Assembly: GCA_963575745.1 (NCBI GenBank)
Contig: CAUYUJ010018334.1
Coordinates: 72,501 to 110,000, forward strand
Direction of reading: 5' to 3'
DNA from: Prorocentrum cordatum
Taxonomy: Eukaryota > Sar > Dinophyceae > Prorocentrales > Prorocentraceae
DNA: 37,500 nt
Part shown: in pieces, positions 29,828 through 37,500 of the stretch
Layout of the letters: each line of letters opens with the position of its first letter
Position numbering within the stretch: the first letter of the stretch is position 1
The notes under the pieces: model-generated
The model's database searches: none
The model's input: only the letters and a program-made list of their open reading frames with translations
What the model was told of the DNA's origin: nothing
Position numbers and translations under genes: made by a program

Positions 29828-30296
29828 CTTCCTCCTCCTCCTCCTCCTCCTCCTCCTCCTCCTCCTCCTCCTCCTCCTCCTCCTCCTCCTCCTCCTCCTC
29901 CTCTTCCTCCTCCTCCTCATCCACCCTCCTCCTCCTCCTCCTGCTCCTCCTCCTGCTTCTCCTCCTCCTCTCTCCTCCTCTCCTTCCTCCTCCTCCTCCT
30001 GCTCCTACCTCCTCCTCCCCTCCTCCCCCTCCTCCTGCTTCTCCTCCTCACCCTCCTCTCCTCCTTCTCCTCCTCTGCTCCTCCTCCTCCCCTCCTCTTC
30101 CTGCTCCTCCTGCTCTCTGCTCCTGCTCCTGCTCCTTCTCCTCCTCCTCCTCCTCTCCTCCTCCTCCTCCTCCTACTTCTCCCTCCTCGTCCTCCGCCTC
30201 CTCCTCGTCCTTTCCTCCTCCTCCTCCTCCTCCTCCTCCTCCTCTTTTTGCTCCTCCTCCTCCTCCTCCTCCTCCTCCTCCTCCTCCCTCTTCTCC
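29828..30296. repeat. (TCC)n array at the 3' side of the LINE
   Basis: TCC/CTC triplets, pure at 29828-29900, then with CCT, GCT, TCT and CAC variants. It directly follows the LINE 3' region (CACGCTCGACCTCATC), so it may be the pre-existing target array, a simple-repeat tail of the element, or both. Confidence 0.93.
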
Positions 30297-30421
30297 CCCC
30301 CTCGCGCCCCTCCTCGTCTCGCTTCGCTGTCGGGACATCGGCCGCGTCCGCATTTGGTCGCGCCTCCAGCTAAGCAGTGGCCGCAGCAGAGGTCTTCTGG
30401 GTCCCCCGCCGCCCGCCCGTC

Positions 30422-30511
30422 ATGGCGTTCGCCCGCGCCGCCGCCCTGCTCGCCCTTGCCGGGCGCGCCTGCGCCTTTGCGCCGCCCCCCGCGCAGGAGC
30501 CTCGGAAGGGG
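30422..30511 (+). CDS. Orphan N-terminus resembling a plastid-targeting presequence
   Basis: ATG at 30422 reads MAFARAAALLALAGRACAFA then PPPAQEPRKG. A short start with one Arg, a hydrophobic Ala/Leu core and an A-x-A-like cleavage site (RACA|F) followed by FAPPP fits the bipartite signal-plus-transit design of peridinin dinoflagellates, in which a Phe-containing FVAP-like motif follows the signal peptide (general knowledge). The frame then enters an AGG array (from about 30511) and reads as Gly/Arg/Glu repeats, so no mature protein is visible. It may be a first exon whose intron begins near the array, a fragment, or a chance product of GC-rich sequence. Confidence 0.3.
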
Positions 30512-31130
30512 GAGGCGGGGAGGGGGGAGGAGGGAGGGTGGGGGTGGGGGGAGGGAGGGAGGAGGAGGGAGGAAGGAGGAAGAGGAGGGGAGGCGGGAGG
30601 GAGGGAGCAGGGAGGAGGGAGAAGGGAAAAAGGAACAGGGAGGAGGGAGGAGGGAGGAGGGGTGAGGGAGGAGGGAGGAGGGTTGGGGGGAGGAGGAATG
30701 AGGAAGGATGGACGAGGGAGGTGGGAGGAGGAAGGAGGGAAGAGGGAAAAGGGAGGAGGGAGGAGGGAGGAGGGAAAAGGGAGGTGGGAGGGAGAGAGGG
30801 AGGCAGGGCGGGCGGGCGGGCGGGCAGGCGGGCGGGCGGGATGGAGGTAGGGAGGGAAGGAGGGAGGGAGGGAGGGAGGAGGGAGGGAGGAGGGAGGGAG
30901 GAGGAGGAGGAGGAGGAGGAGGAGGAGGAGGAGGAGGAGGAGGAGGGAGGAGGAGGAGGAGGAGGAGGAGGAGGAGGAGGAGGAGGAGGAGGAGGAGGAG
31001 GAGGAGGAGGAGGGGAGGAGGAGGAGGAGGAGGAGGAGGCAAAGGAGGAGGAGGAGGAGGAGGAGAGGAGGCAAAGGAGGAGGAGGAGGAGGAGGAGGAG
31101 GAGGAGGAGGAGGAGGAGGAGGGGAGGAGG
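30512..31130. repeat. ~620-bp polypurine (AGG/GGGA)n array
   Basis: GGAGGGA-type units at 30512-30900, with a (GGGC)n patch at 30805-30840, then pure AGG at about 30900-31125. With the TCC array at 29828-30296 it forms a pyrimidine block followed by a purine block on the same strand, able to pair as a very long imperfect hairpin. Confidence 0.95.
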
Positions 31131-32133
31131 AGGACGAGGATCGCCGCCGGCGAGAGGTGCAGCGGGCCCCAGCGTCGCTCCCCGCGGTGCCGTCCGCCGC
31201 GGCCGGGGCCCCGCGCGATGCCGAGCCGGCCCCGTGGGGCGCGTGCCTGCTGGCGGGGCCTGGGGCGGGAGTGCAGGGGGCAGTCAGCATGTGAGGCGTT
31301 CCAGAATGGCTTTGCCTGCGGGAATCGAAGGACTTGACTGCCTTCGATCGAAGGATCGAAGGAGGCAGTCACCGGAAAAGGGAAAACGCCATGAACACAA
31401 ACTTTTGGCGTTCCGCGAGGAGCCCCCCTGGCGGCGCCTCCGGCGTAGGAGTTGTCGTTTCTTGCGCGGCGGGAGGCGGCGGAAGGCCGGCGGAAGGTCG
31501 GCGGAAGTAAGACGAGGCCGCCTCCGCGTGCGGAAGTTGGCATCAGGGCGGCGGAGGGTGGGGGAAGTAGAAGAACGCCTCCCAAGAGATGAACACGTGG
31601 TTGGGTTCAGGGTTTCCGGAATCCGCCATGTGATGTTACACCTGTCGGCGCCGCGGCGCCACCGCCCAGCGCCCCACGCAGGGCCGTCCCGCGGGATGAA
31701 GAGGCGCAGTGTCCAGTGTCCAGTGCCCCCCTTGCGGTGGACGTGTGCCGCCAGGGGGACAGTCAGCCACGCGCAGAGGGGGGCGTTGGGAGGGGGGGGG
31801 GGCTTCTCAGAAGCACCCCTGCTTCTTTGAAGGCGCGGGTCTTATCTGTAGATGTAGGGCTGGCGCGGTCAGAAGCAGCCTCCTTATAGGAAGCATTCCC
31901 CCCTCCCCCTACCCCCTTGTTCGGGCCGCCAACATTCGGGGGGGGATAGGCTCAGGAAGATCGAGGATCGAGGCTTTCGGAAGTGTTCGTCTGAACCCCG
32001 CGGTTTTCCAGCATAGCTGCGCCTCGCCGAGGGCGTCACGGGGGTGCCCAGATCCTTCCGAACGGCCGCCTGAGGCCCGAGTGCGGGCCCGAAAATCGTA
32101 GCCCGAGTCAAGGGCAGCGTCACAGTCGGGAAC
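31131..32133. other. No gene recognised; one strong hairpin
   Basis: GC-rich sequence. GACTGCCTTCGATC (31336-31349) pairs with GATCGAAGG-AGG-CAGTC (31354-31370), a 14-bp stem with a 3-nt bulge. AACGCCA/TGGCGTT (about 31385 and 31409) is a second small inverted pair. A GGCGGAAGG word repeats at 31477-31510. Long frames are compositional. Confidence 0.5.
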
Positions 32134-32291
32134 TTTCGCTTGGCGTGTCGCGCCTTCTGGACCACCACGCCTCGGCGCGACACGCTATCCATTCTCCCAT
32201 TCCGAAGCGTCGACGTCCCGAGCCGTCCCGCAGAGCGCAGCGACATGCCATGCTATCCGCACACAAGGCATGACGTGCCGCCAGGGCCGCC
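32134..32291. repeat. ~165-185-bp dispersed repeat, copy 2
   Basis: Matches 19184-19367 in the ordered blocks CTTGGCGTGTCGCGCC, CCACCACGCCTCGGCGCG, ACACGCTATCC, CGTCGACGTC and GAGCGCAGCGACA. The middle is about 20 bp shorter than in copy 1. Confidence 0.7.
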
Positions 32292-32881
32292 TTGGCAAAG
32301 CACGCGGGGTTGCAGGGGCAACGTTCGGAGGGATAGGCTCAGATGTGTGGTCCTTCATGGGAGCCCCAGAGGGTCCCACAACTTCTTGCGGTTTGGAGTA
32401 TGTCGCCCGGGCTTCGTCGACATCTAGACGGAGTCTGGGCGGAATCTGGACGAAAGGATGAAGACGGGGTGTCGGATGTTGGACGAAATCGGGTCGATAT
32501 CAATTTTATGATAGGGCCGTAGAGGTTCACAGAGGCTCCCATGAAGGCTCACCCCAGCTCCGGGGAGGGCACATCCACCCCCAATCGCCCATTGATCGCT
32601 GATATGGGCCCGATAGCCCACCCCGCCCATGAACGTGCGGATTCGCTACCAGGGGCACATCGCCGATCTATCGGAGATCTATCGCCGATTCCAGCCTGGT
32701 GTTTCCCCCCTTAGCTGGTCCTCTCCTTTCGTTGCCCCTCATTAGTGCTTCCAGCACCGCCAGGAGGCCGGCGTGGTCGGCCACCTCGGCAGGGCGGGGG
32801 AGGATGGCCCGACCGAAATACAAAAAATCACGCGACCGAGGAACCCACATTCCCAGTTGATGTCCTGTGTGTACCAGCAGT
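32292..32881. other. No gene recognised
   Basis: Contains near-palindromic words (CATCGCCGATCTATCGG and ATCTATCGCCGAT at 32657-32690) similar to the centre of the foldback element at 20533-20782. No exon is supported. Confidence 0.45.
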
Positions 32882-32987
32882 ATCTCTACTACTATCACCA
32901 CTACCACCACCACCACTAACTATTACTATTCAAATTATTATTATTATTACTACTACTACTACAACTTCTACTACTAGAGCTACGACG

Positions 32988-33055
<68 letters not shown>

Positions 33056-33090
33056 GACTACTGCGACTACTACTACTGCTACGAATACTA
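32882..33090. repeat. (TAC)n compound triplet array
   Basis: TAC/ACT triplets with CCA (32895-32915) and TTA (32935-32950) blocks; the purest tract is at about 32990-33055. Poly-Thr and poly-Val frames are artefacts. Confidence 0.94.
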
Positions 33091-33260
33091 TTACTTGGCA
33101 TGGGACTCCCGTGGGCCACTCTCTTGGCCAAATTTCATGGTGGGTTGCTCTTGCTCCTGCTCCTCCTGTTTGTCTGCATGCATGTCCTCCTCTTTGTTTG
33201 CATTGCATTGCATTGCAGACGCATAGCGTTGCAATCGCACTCTTCCCTCCCATCCTCGCA

Positions 33261-33368
33261 ACAGGACCCCTTTGGAAAACATTCCAAAGGGATTCCAGTG
33301 GAACGCCTCACAGCAGGAATCCTTTGGAAACCGCAACAAAGGGATTCGATTGGAAAGCGCCACACAGG
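33261..33368. repeat. Two-copy ~53-bp tandem repeat
   Basis: Unit 1 contains GGACCCCTTTGGAAA, AAAGGGATTC and GGAACGCCTCACA. Unit 2 contains GGAATCCTTTGGAAA, AAAGGGATTCGATTGG and AAGCGCCACACA. In unit 1 CCTTTGGAA and TTCCAAAGG form a small hairpin. It lies directly before the long A-rich inverted repeat. Confidence 0.7.
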
Positions 33369-33374
33369 GATGTG

Positions 33375-33662
33375 GGAAGCGAAAAACCAAAAAAACACAA
33401 GGAAAAACCAAAAAAACCAAAGAAACCAAACACCAACAGCCGAAAAACAAAAAAAACACAAGGAAAAACCAAAAAAAACAAAAAAACCAAAGTTTACAAC
33501 ACTTTCGCTGTCAGGGCGGTGGGGGTGGACGAAGTATCGAAATCTTTGGTTTTTTTGTTTTTTTTGGTTTTTCCTTGTGTTTTTTTGGTTTTTCGGCTGT
33601 TGGTGTTTGGTTTCTTTGGTTTTTTTGGTTTTTCCTTGTGTTTTTTTTGGTTTTTCGCTTCC
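33375..33662. repeat. 288-bp A-rich long inverted repeat
   Basis: Left arm 33375-33492 (GGAAGCGAAAAACC to AAAACCAAAG) and right arm 33544-33662 (CTTTGGTTTT to GGTTTTTCGCTTCC) are near-perfect reverse complements of 118 and 119 bp, differing mainly by one base in A/T runs, around a 51-bp GC-rich spacer. Each arm itself carries a duplicated AACACAAGGAAAAACC unit around CAAACACCAACAGCC. Transcription either way would give a stable hairpin. No target duplication or coding capacity was identified. Confidence 0.92.
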
Positions 33663-33689
33663 GCCACCCCTCCCCCTGGGGAGCGGGCG

Positions 33690-33780
33690 GCTCCAGGAGG
33701 CCCCAGGAGGCCCCAGAGAGGCCCCAGAGAGGCCCCAGGAGACCCCTGGAGGAGACCCAGGAGGGAACCCAGGGGCATCG
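33690..33780 (-). repeat. GGCCCCAGAGA/GGCCCCAGGAG minisatellite
   Basis: Units of about 13-15 bp (CCAGGAGGCCCCAGGAGG, CCAGAGAGGCCCCAG), the reverse-complement style of the GGGGGCCTCTT array at 8150-8540. Confidence 0.65.
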
Positions 33781-33917
33781 CAAATTCAATGTCCCTTCGA
33801 TGCCCCTCCCCTCTCCTCACCTCTCTCTCCCTCAACCAAGTTTTCTGGTTACCCTCTCTTTCGTGCCCGCCATCCCCTTCCCGCGACGGCAGCAGACTCA
33901 AGGCCCAGCTGGTTGCT

Positions 33918-34335
33918 GAGGATGGGTGCCTTTCGGGTGCCTTGCGGGTGCCTTGCGGGTGCCTTAGCAATTAGCGGAGTGCATTGCGAGTATACACGTG
34001 CCGCGCAACTCCCCAAATATACCATTCAGAAGGGGGAAACGCTCGAGAATTTTTTTTTGGGTTTTTTTTGTTGTTGCCGTTGCATATGAACGGAAAGCGA
34101 AGCATTTCTCGTTAAGTGCAAAAATCAGATTTGAAGAAGTATCATAATCATTATGACGTTGTGCATTTTTACTATCGGCGTCGACCCCCGAATTCTGAGG
34201 ATGGGTGCCTTTCGGGTGCCTTGCGGGTGCCCTTCGGGTGCCTTTCGGGTGCCTTGCGGGTGCCCTCCGGGTGTTTTTCGGGAGCCGTGCGGGAGCACTT
34301 CGGGTGCTCTTCGGCCGTCTTCGGGTACCTTTCGG
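33918..34335. repeat. Duplicated GGGTGCCTT(G/T)C minisatellite blocks
   Basis: TGAGGATGGGTGCC, TTTCGGGTGCCTTGCGGGTG occurs identically at 33918-33955 and 34196-34231, starting two arrays of ~11-bp GGGTGCC(T)TT(C/G)C units (33926-33963 and 34204-34335). The 230-bp sequence between them has no recognised gene. Confidence 0.75.
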
Positions 34336-34374
34336 TAGCCAGCAAGGGGCTTGGGAGGAGGCGGAAGAGAAACC

Positions 34375-34875
34375 CAGGATCCCAAGAGGAACCTAGGAAC
34401 CCAGGAGGAACCGAGGAACCCAGGAACCCAGGAGGAACCCAGGAACCCAGGAGAAATCCAGGAACACAGGAGGAACCCAGGAACCCAGGAACCTTGGAGG
34501 AACCCAGGAAACCAAAAGAAACCCAGGAGGAACCCAGGAACCCAGGAGGAACCCAGGAACCCAGGAGGAACCCAGGAACCCAGGAGGAACCAAGGAACCC
34601 AGGAACCCAGGAGGAACCCAGGAACCCAGGAGAAATCCAGGAACACAGGAGGAACCCAGGAATCCAGGAACCTTGGAGGAACCCAAGAAACCAAGAGAAA
34701 CGCAGGAGGAACCCAGGAACCCAGGAGGAACCCAGGAACCCAGGAGGAATCCAGGAACCCAGGAGGAACCGAGGAACCCAGGAACCTAGGAACCCAGGAG
34801 GAACCCAGGAACCCAGGAACCCAGGAGAAACCCAGGAACACAGGAGTAATCCAGGAATCCAGGAATCTTGGAGGA
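34375..34875. repeat. GGAACCCAGGA minisatellite with ~180-195-bp higher-order unit
   Basis: Short GAACCCAGGAG units fill 500 bp. A rarer marker set (GAAATCCAGGAACACAGGAG, GGAATCCAGG, CCTTGGAGGAACCCA) recurs at about 34453, 34632 and 34827, giving higher-order periods of 179 and 195 bp. Plus-strand frames read NPGTQEEPRNPGG and minus-strand frames GFLLGSWVP. These are not taken as protein because two strands and several frames are equally open. Confidence 0.9.
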
Positions 34876-34883
34876 ACCCAGCG

Positions 34884-34910
34884 TTTCCTGACCCCCCTCG
34901 CTGCTCGTAG
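34884..34910 (+). promoter_or_regulatory. Candidate splice (possibly trans-splice) acceptor
   Basis: TTTCCTGACCCCCCTCGCTG continues CTCGTAG: a pyrimidine-rich run ending in AG at 34910, 71 nt before the ATG at 34982 and just after the minisatellite. In dinoflagellates the leader is added at such acceptors upstream of the start codon. It could instead be the acceptor of an upstream cis intron. Confidence 0.35.
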
Positions 34911-34981
34911 CTGTTTGGGCCCAATCGCAACGCCGAGCGTGCGCCTTCTGGCAAACACTCAGCGTCATTCAAGACCGCGGC

Positions 34982-37021
34982 ATGGCCGCTTACGAGGACC
35001 TGAAATCGGCGACCGAGGGCTGGTATTGCCGCCCTCTTCCTGCACCAATGGTAACGGGCGTGCTGCCCCGTGGAGAAATCGAGCCTTTTCTCGAACTCAC
35101 GGACGACATCGGGGCCAACGAGAACCCACTGGTGCACTACATTGATTTCATCACGGGGCATAGAGACCCAGTCCCCCCCGAGCTCGACGAGCAATACAAG
35201 GCGGCCTGGAAGGACGACAGCTACCACAATCTGCCGCCACCGTTCGGGTTCAAGACGGCGCCGCAACACCACATGACGCTGCAGATTTGTATCCTTGACG
35301 CCCCCGACGGCACGAAGACCATAATCAAACACTGCGTCATCCCCAACAAGGCGAAGACGGCCGTCTTCGCCAGCATGGCTTTCGGGAGCGTCAAGAAGCT
35401 CTGCTTCCAGCATCCCAAGGTGCACGATTGGGGAAACAAAAGGGTGGCGAGGGCGCGGCGCCCTCGCCATTTTGTTTTTTCGATCGCGCCGCCAGGTGGG
35501 GGTCAAGGTCTGGCAATACGCCTTCGAGCGGTTCGGAGGCAAACAGTGTCGGGCTTTCTTCTTATCGCCAGACGTCAAGACGGCCACCAAGGTGAACGAG
35601 TTCTACGAGCTCTCGGACGAGGATATAAACGCTGGCTTCGAATACATCCTGAAGAACGCGCCTCGCTCCACGGCCGAGCTCAAGCAGCTGGTATGGCAGA
35701 CGAAGGCGCTACGCAAAGGCGCCCCCCTCTACGGCTGGCCCGTCCCCCTGGTGGCGAAGGCGTTGAGCGGGCTCGCGGCGGAGGGCGCGCTTGCAAAGAA
35801 GGAGTTCGAAAACAACGTGATCCTCTGCGAGGACCACTTCAACCTTCGCGTTCTCGAAGCCATGCAGGAGCTGATCAACAGCAACGATTCGCTTGTCCTC
35901 ATTGGGGAGCCCAACATCGGCAAGACGCCGCTCGGGCGCGCATTCCTGATGGCAATGTGCCGCAGGAACGCGCGGGTCCACGGATTGGACCCCGCGGGTT
36001 GTTGCATCCGCGTCACGCCTGAGATCGATTTCTTGCGAGGCGAGCCCGGCGACATTCTCATGGGGGACTTTGTGGACGATGGCTGCTTGAATCTCCTCCC
36101 GCCCAAGATGGTGAAGGCCTTGCTCGACGTCGGCCAGTACGAGAGCATGTGCTGGGCCAGGTGGGGCGCAACGAAATGGAAGAAGGGGGAGCCTCGGTGC
36201 TTGGCGGACCAGACTTACGATCCGAATGCCGAGAAGCTGGACCGCTGGCCCTCCGTGAAGTTCCAGGAATTCTTCGAGCTCGTGCGCCCTGCCTTCTCCG
36301 AGAAGGCGACCCGCGCATGCATGCTGGCTTTCTTCAAGCGTTCTGCGTTTCTGGTGAATACCCAGGAATACCTCTACTGGCGCCCAGCAGGCACTGAGGA
36401 GAAAGATGTTCCGCGCATTAACTTCAAGGGCGAGACCTTCCTGACGGCCGAGGGGAAGCGCCTGTACCTACTGCAGAAGGACGGCGACATGACCCCGCCC
36501 GCCAATATCCAGCAGCTCTTGGAGAAGGAGCGGCTCCTCGTGGACTCCGCCGTGGAGAAGAACCGCAAGAAGTCCTCAGACGCGGCCCTCGGTTCTTTGC
36601 CAGCCCCGTCGTTCGTCCAGGTTTGGGGGTTCAAAGATGCGGCCCTGCGGGGTGGGGTCCTAGGGCTGAGGGAGCACTTCAACGCGTTCTGAACGCTGAA
36701 ACGCTGCCTCGGCCTTGGCGGACATCATCTTTGAGCCCCTCCCGACAGGTGAAGCGAGAGCGCGTGTCCCCTGAGCGCCTGACGTTTCGGAAGCGCCTGC
36801 TCTCGGGGATGACGCTCAATGTCGACAGCCCGTCCCCCGCCAAGCAACATGCCGCGGCGTCGTCCACTGCATCTGGGCCCGCGGCCCCGCCCCGCGACGA
36901 TCTCGAGGTCCAGCTCTCGCAGATGCTGGCCGAGGAGGGGGCGCCCGCTGTGCCTGCGATGCCCTCGGCTGCGGAGGAGGACGAGGCGCACGCTTTCCTC
37001 GGTTCTCAGAGTCAGGAGTGA
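34982..37021 (+). CDS. Three-exon P-loop NTPase, SF3-helicase-like (tentative)
   Basis: Exons 34982-35419, 35496-36620 and 36749-37021 join in phase 0 to give 611 aa (146+375+90), ending at TGA 37019-37021. Exon 1 begins MAAYEDLKSATEGWYC; exon 2 enters at VGVKVWQYAFERFGG. Walker A is GEPNIGKT at residues 283-290. A Walker B-like ILMGDFVDDG spans 333-342 (Asp337, Asp340 and Asp341), followed by KALLDVGQYESMCWARWGA. Near 427-434, KRSAFLVN places an Asn after a strand, as in motif C of superfamily 3 helicases. Exon 3 has a basic start (VKRERVSPERLTFRKR) and an acidic, Ala/Ser-rich, probably disordered tail. I infer an ATP-binding replication/helicase-like or AAA-type role; the exact family and substrate are unknown. 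Exon 1 has no recognised domain. Alternatives: an endogenised Rep-type protein or a dinoflagellate-specific P-loop expansion. Strong codon-level coherence over 2 kb makes the gene itself convincing. Confidence 0.8.
35420..35495 (+). other. Intron 1 (76 nt, GTG...CAG) with an 11-bp hairpin
   Basis: Donor CCCAAG|GTGCAC and acceptor CGCCGCCAG|GTGGGG give a phase-0 intron and repair the frame (HPK|VGVKVW). A second donor, AAAAGG|GTGGCG at 35444, is also in phase 0 and would add VHDWGNKR (8 residues). Positions 35446-35468 form GGCGAGGGCGC-G-GCGCCCTCGCC, an 11-bp stem with a 1-nt loop, followed by a T-rich stretch. Both splice sites carry AG|G. Confidence 0.7.
36621..36748 (+). other. Intron 2 (128 nt, GTT...CAG)
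   Basis: Donor GTCCAG|GTTTGG and acceptor CCCGACAG|GTGAAG are both phase 0 and join FVQ to VKRERV. Without splicing the frame would end at 36692 after HFNAF. The exon 3 frame is basic, then acidic, and open to 37021, so splicing gives the more coherent protein. The acceptor has a pyrimidine-rich lead (TTTGAGCCCCTCCCGACAG). Confidence 0.65.
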
Positions 37022-37500
37022 GCGGGCGGCCGCGAGAGCGCGGGCGGGCAGGTGCGGCGCGCGGGTTTCGCGGGCAGCGATGGCACCCTCAGCTCGGGCG
37101 CTGATGCCGCGCGCGCTGCCGAGGTGGCGCGCGCCGCTGCGCCCCAGATGAGCTGGGGGCGCGCGCCGCCAACATGTTGTGTCTTGATAGGGTTATCCAC
37201 AAGTACCGCGCGTTATCATGCCATTTTCTTTTGCCGTTCTAAGAAATCCAGCCGCCCCCGCAGACGTCGTCGTCGTCGCCGCCGCCGCCGCCATCGCCGT
37301 CCATCCGGTATGGTTGCTGTCATCGCCGCAGCCGTTTCTTGGCCGAATCGGCAGCCAGAGCCGCGGGTGCCCGCGCCTCTCGCGCACTGCCTCGCCCGTG
37401 CTATCGCGCCTGGAGCCAGGGATGACCGTCCACCGTCGCCCCGCCGCCTCCGAGGCCAGGGGTCGAAGCCGCACGCGAGGGCAGCGCTTCCCCCAGAAGC
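37022..37500. other. Downstream GC-rich stretch, no gene recognised
   Basis: Follows the NTPase gene stop. GAGTGAGCGG overlapping the stop (37016-37025) could act as a donor, with GGGCAG at 37046-37051 as acceptor, so a longer C-terminus is not excluded. A short (GTC)n/(GCC)n triplet tract lies at 37266-37300. No other feature is supported up to the window edge. Confidence 0.45.

Noticed and set aside
29635-31830. A 731-aa plus-strand ORF spanning the LINE tail, TCC array and AGG array.
   Set aside because: The frame simply passes through two triplet arrays. Its start is in the LINE 3' region in the wrong frame for the element, and its end has no motif.
33308-33490. FFGFSLCFFGF- or KNQKNTRKNQKN-type ORFs in the A-rich inverted repeat.
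   Set aside because: These are low-complexity products of A/T runs, and both arms give the same peptides on opposite strands.
34351-35145. A 264-aa ORF of NPGTQEEPRNPGG repeats, resembling an elastic or structural protein.
   Set aside because: The other strand and frames are equally open, substitutions do not favour one frame, and it collides with the true gene start at 34982.
35460-35482. CTCGCCATTTTG in intron 1, resembling the leader core.
   Set aside because: Matches are limited to about 9 contiguous bases and it is explained by the intron hairpin followed by a T-rich stretch.

Overview
The window looks like nuclear DNA of a dinoflagellate. It is GC-rich and extremely repeat-dense. Three observations support this: a 22-nt stretch at 24517-24538 that matches the dinoflagellate trans-spliced leader at 20 of 22 positions (compared from memory of the published leader); decayed LINE reverse transcriptases of two lineages; and one convincing spliced gene whose introns start GTG/GTT, end CAG, and sit at AG|G junctions. 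Nothing indicates bacterial operons, tRNA, rRNA or CRISPR. Almost all long open frames are artefacts of triplet repeats and GC richness.

Layout. 1-7236: AGG arrays, four copies of a ~195-bp dispersed repeat (362-556 minus; 2176-2320, 2610-2803 and 5408-5574 plus), palindromes near 4534, and one possible Cys-rich exon (5720-5895). 7237-8140 (minus): a decayed LINE reverse-transcriptase fragment. 8150-11372: a GGGGGCCTCTT minisatellite, GAT arrays, and copy A of a ~1-kb module (9190-10135) carrying an ~82-bp minisatellite, then a compound triplet array. 11470-14470: a broken Cys-rich/coiled-coil gene containing a 172-bp MITE with a 5-bp target duplication. 15140-17880: a ~960-bp polypurine block, module copy B (16103-17135), and more AGG. 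18760-24065: short foldback elements (19382-19548, 20533-20782, 21086-21237, 22357-22555), a second dispersed family (19184-19367; other copy 32134-32291) and degenerate tandem repeats. 24389-30296: a nearly full-length but mutated LINE, with a relict spliced leader at its 5' end and TCC arrays on both sides. 30422-31130: an orphan plastid-presequence-like peptide running into an AGG array. 32882-34880: a TAC array, a 288-bp A-rich inverted repeat, and minisatellites, one with higher-order structure. 34982-37021: a three-exon P-loop NTPase gene, the only intact gene I can support.

The main theme is retroposition and foldback elements in and around (AGG/TCC)n. The LINE and both copies of the ~1-kb module abut such arrays on both sides. 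Two foldback elements have an AGG array as their core. The leader at the LINE 5' end implies that its transcript was trans-spliced and then reverse-transcribed over its full length. All family assignments come from reading the sequence; no database search was run.
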